From Linum tenue (lineage: Eukaryota; Streptophyta; Magnoliopsida; Malpighiales; Linaceae), in the NCBI GenBank assembly GCA_946122785.1, contig CAMGYJ010000006.1, forward strand, positions 41,808,066 to 41,872,065: 64,000 nucleotides of DNA, in the 5' to 3' direction. Below, piece by piece: positions 56,521-64,000 of this stretch (its first letter is position 1; each line of letters starts with the position of its first letter). Below the pieces are notes generated by a model, which saw nothing but the letters and a program-made list of their open reading frames with translations, had not been told where the DNA came from and made no database searches. A program made the translations under genes and the position numbers.

Positions 56521-58222
56521 ACCCAGTGATACTAGGATGAGCATCCAGCTTGCTGATAGATCCATTGTGCATCCTAGGGGTATAGCAGAGGACTTGATAG
56601 TCGCAGTAGGGCCATTTTCATATCCTGTTGATTTTGTGATTTTGGACATAAATGAGGATGTTGATGTGCCATTGATACTGGGTAGACCTTTTCTCGCCAC
56701 CGCCAAGGCGCTTATTGATGTGAATGATGGAAAACTGATTTTGAGAGCTGGGGGTGAACAAATCACCTTCTCTGTTTCTGATAATATGAAACACCCCCAG
56801 CTCCATGATGATCTAGATTACTGTGATGTTGTTGCTGATTTTGAGACCGCACTCGCCATCACGAGTGCGGGTACTGATGATTTCCTTGAGCGTTGTCTTT
56901 TTCTAGGGGAACAGGCATCACAGGATGTGCAGCTGGAGGAGCAGCTTGCGGAGCTGGACGAGGCTGCGATCGAGGGGCGAGAGATACCATTCAAGCCGAT
57001 CCCCATCTCGCCCCGGATCGCTACATCATTGGAGGAGCCACCAGAGTTGGAGCTTAAACCTCTCCCATCTCACCTGGAGTATGCATTTCTACGGGAGGGG
57101 AATAAGCTCCCGGTCATCATTAGCTCGGATCTGACACCCGAGCAGAAGAGCAGGCTGGTGGCTCTGTTGCAGAAGTATGCCCGGGCCATGGCATGGAAGA
57201 TCACAGACATCAGAGGCATTAGCCCATCCTTCTGCTCCCACAGAATTTTGATGGAGGATGAGGTTAAGCCAGTCAGGCAGCCACAGAGGAGATTGTCTCC
57301 TAACTTGGAGGCAGTGGTCCGGGCAGAGATTGTGAAGCTCATGGATGCAGGGATCATCTTTGCTATATCTGATAGCAAGTGGGTCAGCCCCACTCAGGTG
57401 GTCCCGAAGAAAGGCGGGATGACTGTGGTCCCGAATGAGAAGAAGGAGTTGATCCCGATGCGGACCGTGACCGGCTGGAGAGTCTGCATCGATTACCGGC
57501 GCCTGAACGACGCCACTAGGAAAGATCATTTCCCCCTACCTTTCATTGATCAGATGCTGGAAAGGTTGGCTGGCTATGAGTTTTATTGCTTCCTTGATGG
57601 CATGTCTGGTTACTTCCAGATTCCTATTGCACCGGAGGATCAGGCGAAGACCACATTCACTTGCCCCTTCGGTACCTTTGCTTACCGGAGGATTCCATTT
57701 GGGCTGTGTAATGCATCGGCGACCTTCCAGAGATGCATGCTGGCGATCTTCGACCGACTGGTTGGAGAGATCATGGAAGTCTTTATGGATGATTTCTCGG
57801 TATATGGAGACTCCTTCACTCACTGTCTCCATAACCTGGAACTCGTTCTGAAGAGGGGCGAGGAGACTAATCTGGCACTCAGCTGGGAGAAGTGCCATTT
57901 TATGGTTCGTGAGGGTATTGTGCTCGGGCACAAGATCTCCAAGCAGGGGATTGAGGTGGATCACGCGAAGATTGAGACGATCAGTCAGCTACCTCCTCCT
58001 GTTTCTGTGAAGGGGATTCGCAGCTTTCTGGGTCATGCAGGCTTTTACCGGCGCTTCATCAAAGATTTCTTGAAGATTGCCCTGCCTTTGACCAAGCTGC
58101 TGGAGAAGGATGCACCATTCCAGTTCACTCCCGAGTGCACAGCTGCATTTGAGACTCTGAAGGAGAAGCTTACCCATGCACCTATCATGGTGACTCTGAC
58201 TGGTCTCTTCCTTTTGAGCTGA
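56477..58222 (+). pseudogene. Athila copy 2 reverse transcriptase
   Basis: A 581-codon open frame begins just after the protease. RT motifs follow in order: PTQVVPKKGGMTVVPNE, GWRVCIDYRRLN, FLDGMSGYFQIPIAPEDQ, FGTFAYRRIPFGLCNASATF, and the catalytic VFMDDFSVYG, intact. The connection region has LGHKISKQGIEVDHAKIE and IRSFLGHAGFYRRFIKDF. A frameshift at ~58195 (VTLTGLFLLS*) breaks continuity with RNase H. The RT domain itself looks complete. Confidence 0.85.
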
Positions 58223-59946
58223 TGTGTGATGCGAGTGCCTATGCAGTCGGAGCAGTTCTGGGTCAGAGACGCGAGAAGCACTTCCAGCCCATCTACTACA
58301 CGTCCAAGACCTTGAATGGTGCACATGAGAACTACACCACCACTGAGAAGGAGCTCCTCGCCGTGGTGTATGCGTTTGATAAGTTCTGACCCTATCTGGT
58401 GCTCTCCCATGTGGTGGTCTACACTGACCACTCGGCGATTCGCTACCTGATGAGCAAGGCTGATGCAAAGCCTAGGCTCATCCGCTGGATCCTACTGCTG
58501 CAGGAATTTGATATCGAGATCCGGGACAAGAAGGGAGCCGAGAATGTTGTTGCAGATCATCTTTCCCGGTTGGAAGCCCCTTCGGTGGACAACTTCGAGG
58601 AAGAGATCGATGATTCCTTCCCGGGTGAGCGATTGCTGGCGATGACCCTGGTGGACAGCGTGCCCCCTTGGTATTCTGACTTTGCCAATTATCTGGTGGG
58701 CAAGCAGTTACCCAAGGGGATGGCTACTCATGCAAAGCGCAAGTTCTTCTCCGATCTGAAGCACTACTTCTGGGAGGATCCTTACCTCTTCAGAATCGGA
58801 GCAGATGGCGTGATCCGGTGCTGTGTCATGGAGCATGAGATGGGAGACATCCTGTCTCAATGCCACGAGGGACCTACTGGAGGTCACCATGGAGGAAACC
58901 GCACGGCGCGGAAGGTGCTACAGTCGGGCTTCTATTGGCCCTCGCTCTTCAAGGATGCAGACACCTTCGCACGACAGTGCGACCGCTGCCAAAGGTCAGG
59001 TAACATTTCTTCCCGGGATGAGATGCCCGAATATATCTCTGTTATTTGTGAAATTTTTGATGTTTGGGGTATCGATTTCATGGGCCCATTCCCTCCATCT
59101 TTTGGCAATCTGTACATATTGGTTGCAGTGGACTACGTCTCGAGGTGGGCAGAAGCTCAAGCCATGCCCACCAATGATGCAAGACGGGTCTGCTCATTTC
59201 TGAAGCAGCTGTTCTCCCGGTTCGGGACACCTCGCGCCATTATTAGTGATAGAGGAACCCATTTTCAAGGGCAATTCACTAAACTCCTCTCTCGCTATGG
59301 CGTTAAGCATAAGGTGTCTGTGGCCTACCATCCCCAGTCAAATGAGCAGGCCGAGCTGATGAACCAGGAGCTAAAACGAATAATTGAAAAGACGGTGGAT
59401 CAGTCCCGCAAGGATTGGTCCACCAAGCTCGATGATGCTCTCTGGGTGTATAGGACAGCCTATAAAAATTCGATTGGCACTTCTCCCTATAGGCTTGTCT
59501 ATGGGAAGGCGTGCCATTTGCCGGTAGAGCTAGAGCACAAGGCCTTCTGGGCCATTAAGCTGCTAAATCTGGATTTGAGTGTTGCAGGTACAGAAAGTAA
59601 GTTGCAACTGCTGGAGTTGGAGGAGTGGCGTTACCACGCCTATGAGAACACCGTGCTCTACAAAGAGTGCACCAAGCGTCTCCACGACGCGAGGTTGAGG
59701 TTCCCGAAGGAGTTTCAGGTAGGTGATCGTGTTCTGCTCTTCAATGCACGCCTGAAACTCTTTCCGGGCAAGCTCCGTTCGAGGTGGTCGGGACCCTTCA
59801 CGGTCACCCAAGTTTTCCCGCACGGTGCGGTGGAGATCAGCAATGCTCAAACCGAGCCTTTCAAGGTGAATGGCCACCTCCTAAAGTTGTATTTGGGAGG
59901 TGCTGTCGAGCGCGCAGAGCTGCTGATCAAGCTCGAGGACCCTTAG
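58195..59946 (+). pseudogene. Athila copy 2 RNase H and integrase
   Basis: After the shift, RNase H reads FELMCDASAYAVGAVLGQR and TTTEKELLAVVYAF. A TGA at ~58387 (KF*PYL, a probable CGA to TGA change) precedes the long frame 58399-59946. That frame has the rest of RNase H ([12 protein letters not shown]), the HHCC zinc finger ([20 protein letters not shown] ... CDRCQRSG), and the DDE core with [18 protein letters not shown] and [14 protein letters not shown]. The C-terminal region is [20 protein letters not shown]. Integrase catalytic residues look intact. Confidence 0.85.
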
Positions 59947-61298
59947 TTCCTCTACTGGCGTCCAGCTAAAAGACGGTTTAGAAGCGCTTGTGGGGAGGCA
60001 ACCCCATCGAGGTTTGCATTTTCTTACTTTTTTCCTTTTGTTTTTGTGTTGTTTGAGTCTTGAGATGTTGGTCCAGAGTCAAATGTCGTTTTTGAGTGAA
60101 AACAGGTTGAATTCGGGGCTCCAGCAGCTCACACGGCCAGGCCTGATGCTCACACGGCCGTGTGGATTTTATCCCCTGGCCATGTGAGCTCTCGGCAAAT
60201 TCCACACGGCCAAAAGTGCAACTGGCACGGCCGTGTGGCTTGGCCTGGCCTGGCCGTGTGGCCGACACTGGCAACTCATATGCTCGCACGGCCGTGTGGA
60301 TTTGATCCCTTGGCCGTGTGAGCTCTCGGCAAATTCCACACGGCCAAATGTGCAACTGGCACGGCCGTGTGGAATTCTCGGCCTGGCCGTGTCGGCCAAC
60401 ACGGGCAAAAGTGCACCTCACACGGCCGTGTCAGCCTGGCCGTGTGGCCGAGCCACGGCCTATAAATTCGGCCGACACGGCCGAGTGGTCAGAAATTTCA
60501 AAATCCTCGCCGGAATCCTCTGAAACTCGCCGGAAAACCACGACAAACCAACCCCTTTTCGATTTTTTCGGCCATTTCTTGTCATTTTTTCACCAAACCA
60601 ACAACAAACCCATACTTCCCACACCATAAGCGGCCTATCCCTCTATTTTGAGGAGATTTGGCCGACATTTTTGTCGCCGGAGGCGATTTCCGGCGAGACT
60701 CCGGCGAGACTCTGACGACCACTTCCGGGCAGATTTTCGCACTTTCGTCAAGTGCATTTCATTCATCTCATCAATCCCTACAATCCTACTTGAGTCTCCA
60801 GGATTGATTTCACCATTTACCTTATGAATTAAGGAGAATTGGATATTAGGGTGTATGTTTAGAGAATCCATTTGAAATGAGTGAATTGAATGAAATTGAA
60901 TGTGGGGAATGCTTGGATAATGTATGATTGATGTTATGGCATATTTACAATGTTGATTTGAGGCCTTGTGTGCTATGAATGTGCTAATTTCATGCTTAAC
61001 TTAATAGTGCACACAAGGTGTTCGATGAAATGCCTGTTTTCGTATCATTTTGTGGGAGTCGGTTGGGACCCTTGATGATGTGCTTTGAGGGTGTATTTGT
61101 TATGAATGTGAACCTTGAGTTGCCTACTTATTCATGGATGTGCACCCCCACTCAGATTAGGCTTGATTTATCGAGTTTTTGACTCCCGAACCATGGATGA
61201 AACCATGGTTAGGCTGTTTTCTGTTCTTAAGTGTGGGGGTGTGATTAACATTTTTCTTGGCTCTCTTGGTTCCACTTTGGGCTGTTCTTTTGCAGGAC
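59947..61298 (+). other. Athila copy 2 pol-ORF3 spacer
   Basis: Noncoding spacer between integrase and the third ORF. Its first half is the CACACGGCCGTGTGG-rich repeat. Its second half has leader-like sequence and CAG acceptor-like sites (TTTTGCAG at ~61295), compatible with spliced expression of ORF3. Confidence 0.55.
60130..60490. repeat. Palindrome-rich CACACGGCCGTGTGG repeat with ~134-bp tandem duplication
   Basis: Many copies of CACGGCCGTGTGG, a near-perfect palindrome. Two ~134-bp units (from ~60151 and ~60285) share GTGAGCTCTCGGCAAATTCC and GTGCAACTGGCACGGCCGTG. The same words occur in the element's LTR. Confidence 0.85.
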
Positions 61299-62662
61299 GA
61301 TGTCGAAGCCCAACCTCAGGCACCCATTTATTCAAGATTTGAAAAGGGGCCCCACCAGGATCGTTTTAAGAGCGTCCTGGTCTGCAAATTTGGGTAGCAT
61401 CATTGCTGGTCCAAGCGCGAGTTGTAGAAGCTGAACTACTACGAGCACTTCTCCGCCACAGTCATCAACCGCCCCTGGCGCCGCCTCCTCCAAATTAGAG
61501 AGAAGGTCTACCACGAGCTCGTACTTGAGTTCTACACGACCTTCAGGCATGCAGACACGGACGATTGGAAGGACGGAGCAGCCGTCCAGTTCAGGCTCAG
61601 CGGTGCACCCCGATCCATGAGCTACCAGGAGCTGGCGACCGCCCTCGGCCTCGGCCTGGTCGATGACAGGGACTACATCACCGAGCTTCACGAGCCAGAG
61701 GGGGTGAACTTGCAGACGCTGTACACCCGCCTCGCTCGGCCAGGCCAGCGTCCCTTCTCTGCGGCGAAGACGAAGGCCAGCACATTGCAGCTCGACAACC
61801 GCATCCTCCACCACATGCTGGCCAAGTCTTACACTCCGGCCTCGGACAGTGCTAGCGGCATCACCAAGCGAGCCCTGTACCTCATTCAGTCTATGCGCCA
61901 GAGGGATCATCCTATCCACTTGGGCTCGGTGTTGGCGAGGACCTTCGACAAGAGTGCTTCCGAGCTGAAGAAACTGCACTGCACCCCCCTCATCACCCGC
62001 CTGGCATCCTACTTCGAGATCTCCCTGCAGGGGTGCACAGAGCAGGGCGACACCAGTGCCTTTGGCGAGTATACAATCCGTAAGATGCACCTGCTTCGGG
62101 AAGAGCGAGGTGTTAAGTGGATTGAGGGGTTTCCACAACCCCAGATCCTAGAGGAGGTCCAGCCGGAGGTTCCCGAGGGTGCGGCTGATGTGGAGGTGGA
62201 GCCCGAGGAGGTGGATGCTGCTGCTGCCCCCGCCCCACCACCTTCGAGTACGGGGGTGGCAGCTCCGCTTTTCCCGGGCAGGACTACTTTGCCTACCAGT
62301 TTGAGCAGCTGCGTCTCCAGAACCAGCAGATCCTTGACCAGCAGCTCCAGTTCCAGCAGCAGTACGCGGCTCACCAGGTCGAGTACCAGCACAGGATGGC
62401 TGCTTATGATGAGCGCCTAGACATGCTGGCCACCCAGCAGGGGGTGACATTGGCGCATATCGAGCGAGAGAAGGCTCGATCTAGGCGTATGCAGGAGGTC
62501 CAGTAGCACCTGCTCCAGCTGCTGCCGGGCGAGCAGCCCGTCTGGAGGACTCCCTGGGAGGACTCTCCACTTCCACCTCCCCCTGCTGATGGTGATGATG
62601 GAGATGATGGTGATGACGCCTTCATGGATGACATCGACCTGGATAACCTTGGCGACGAGTAG
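61299..62662 (+). pseudogene. Athila ORF3 (ATHILA ORF-1 family, env-like position)
   Basis: The frame carries RPWRRLLQIREKVYHELVLE, AVQFRLSGAPRSMSYQELAT and ALGLGLVDDRDYITELHEPE, the conserved core of the Athila ORF that sits downstream of pol. Its function is unproven; it has been compared with envelope genes because of its position. TAG stops at ~61393 and ~61417 interrupt the 5' part. The main frame is 61617-62420. A shift near 62270 moves it to DYFAYQFEQLRLQNQQILDQ, a Gln-rich coiled coil, then a TAG at ~62503 and an acidic tail (DDAFMDDIDLDNLGDE) ending at 62662. Confidence 0.8.
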
Positions 62663-64000
62663 GCTGTACTCGTTGCCCATCTCAGTGTATTTTTCGTTTT
62701 AGGCTTTTGTGTATTTTGCTCCATGTGTGAGGAGCTTGAACTTAGTGTCGTTTGTTTTTTGTTTTTGTTTCTCTTTGGTGGATTGTTTATTTTGTAGCCA
62801 TCTGGGCTAACACTTATCCCTAACGCACAGTGTGCTAGTGTGTTCTTGGTGTTCGATTCGTGCAGAACTGTCCATCTTCCCGTTTGTTTCTCGCTGACTG
62901 GTCCACTTACAGTCCCCCAACAGTATTTCAATCTGGTAACATCGTTCCCCTTATCTCTCCCTCTACTCCATTGAGGGCAATTTCGTGCTTAAGTGTGTGT
63001 GTGTGTGTGTGGGGGGGGGGTGCTTTGTATCGGTTGGAATCTATATTTGAGTGCTTGGAGCCTAGTCCGCTGTCCGAATCTTACGATTTGAGGGCTCCAA
63101 GTACTCCGGTTTGATCATATTGGCACTGTGTTTTGATTGATGAATTGAATGGTTTTCGGATTGATGCATGACAGCTTGATTTTTGACTAGGACAACCTAT
63201 GATGAGGACTGAGACGTGCAGTAGAATTATGTAGGGGTTCAGTTTTCAACTGTTTGCTTACCAACTGTGACTTGGATTGATCACTTGTTCTTGACAGTCG
63301 TTTATGCATCTAGTTCAGGGTATCAGAATGTGAGATAGAGCATATAGGTAGCCATGTGAGATTTGAGCCTGCTCGTTTCTTTCTTGTGCGATAGATCCCT
63401 CTTCCATGATGTGTAGCATTCACGTTGTCACTAGCTAAGATGATGGGGGCATAAGATTAGCCCACGACCAAATTGACTGTCCTGATGTGTCATATCCCCT
63501 AGTAAGCCCTTTTAGTCGTGTGTTATCCTTTCTTTTGGTCTATAATGAAAAATCACACTTTTGCATCTTTTAGAAGGTTCCACAGAGTGGTTTTTACATA
63601 TTCTCTGCTATTTCTGCTAAATTTAATGTGAGTGTTGGAGGTAGTGCTTAAAAGTTGGGCATGTGTTTGAAATATGTGGAGAAGTGGTGGCTCTCTTAAG
63701 AAATGAAAAGAAAATGAAAGAAAAACAAAGAAAAATTGAAAGCAAAAGAGAGCCACTACCAAAAATCTGAATAATGCCCATTAAGTAGTGTTTCTTAGTG
63801 GTCTGGCTTGGAAATGCTAACATTTATACCTCCTTCGCTTTTGTGCTCTTGAGATATTGAGTAATGCAGAATAGCAGAAAGGAAATACCGGTTTGTTTGA
63901 CTGTGATTGTGTGGGTTTGGAAATGTGGAACCTTGTGCTATGAATACTTCCACCACCTAAAAGGCCTTTTCCCCATGTCCAAGACCCTAGCCAGTCACTT
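62663..64000 (+). other. Athila copy 2 3' noncoding region
   Basis: Noncoding sequence with a GT/G run and a purine-rich AAGAAAATGAAAG block (63695-63745). GTGGCTCTCTTAAG (~63687) and AAGAGAGCCACTACC (~63746) are inverted and can form a hairpin around it. The 3' LTR is not reached. Confidence 0.6.
62992..63020. repeat. (GT)n plus G-run microsatellite
   Basis: About nine GT units followed by ten G residues within the Athila 3' region. Confidence 0.9.

Larger units (their letters stand above)
52840..64000 (+). mobile_element. Athila-lineage gypsy retrotransposon copy 2 (runs off the window)
   Basis: It contains a 5' LTR, PBS, gag, protease, RT, RNase H, integrase and the Athila third ORF in the canonical order. 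It is inserted in a copia protease region. The 3' LTR and right target duplication are not in the window. Stops and frameshifts in every ORF indicate a non-autonomous but better-preserved copy than copy 1. Confidence 0.9.

Noticed and set aside
62009..62931. Minus-strand frames over Athila ORF3
   Set aside because: Shadows of the plus-strand ORF3, which carries the conserved family motifs.

Overview
The window is nuclear DNA of a flowering plant, most likely a eudicot; I cannot name the species. Evidence is spliced plant genes with GT-AG introns (an ATG18/BCAS3-type autophagy gene), the intronless chlorophyll-pathway gene GUN4, a tail-anchored coiled-coil gene of the organelle-division-factor type, and long AT-rich spacers filled with nested transposable elements. 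No CRISPR array, operon or bacterial gene is present.

Host genes. 0.8-7.0 kb (+): a nine-exon ATG18 f/g/h-type gene predicting 983 residues. 7.8-8.6 kb (-): GUN4, converging on ATG18. 33.3-35.2 kb (+): an intronless 620-residue coiled-coil protein with one C-terminal membrane anchor. Everything else I can identify is mobile DNA or its remains.

Mobile DNA, left to right. A 706-bp Mutator-type element with a 10-bp target duplication lies in ATG18 intron 6 and carries a scrap of copia reverse transcriptase. 9.1-13.7 kb: two ~720-bp direct repeats flank a truncated hAT-like repeat, a gag-only copia element (- strand) and a LINE RNase H fragment. 15.4-17.1 kb: a degenerate GGTACAA tandem array is interrupted by a 986-bp hAT-type element (8-bp TSD) holding an RNase H fragment, and by a small MITE. 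19.1 kb: a probable Helitron 3' end. 19.86-30.26 kb: a Tat/Ogre-type LTR retrotransposon (- strand) with matching CAAAA duplications, only a gag-like gene, two minisatellites, and very unequal LTRs (3650 bp versus 664 bp). 32.2-33.0 kb: a Tourist-like MITE.

35.8-45.2 kb is a cluster of Mutator-like (MULE) elements, and is the most interesting part. A 1471-bp Pack-MULE joins an SPX-domain gene fragment to an AP2/ERF fragment and hosts a nested 261-bp MITE. Only 268 bp away, a 3191-bp MULE carries a spliced plant mobile domain (PMD/MAIN-like) gene convergent with, and overlapping, a truncated mudrA transposase gene. A 978-bp MULE-type element with a GGTACACGTACC minisatellite follows at 44.2 kb. 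All have 9-10-bp target duplications, and most begin GGGT.

46-64 kb is a nest of Athila-lineage gypsy elements: a decayed copy (46.1-51.5 kb), a copia gag fragment (51.5-52.8 kb), and a second Athila copy (52.8 kb to beyond the window) inserted just after the copia protease DSGCSHHM motif. The second copy keeps recognisable gag, protease, RT, RNase H, integrase and the Athila third ORF, broken by several stops and frameshifts. CACACGGCCGTGTG-type palindromes recur in both its LTR and its pol-ORF3 spacer.
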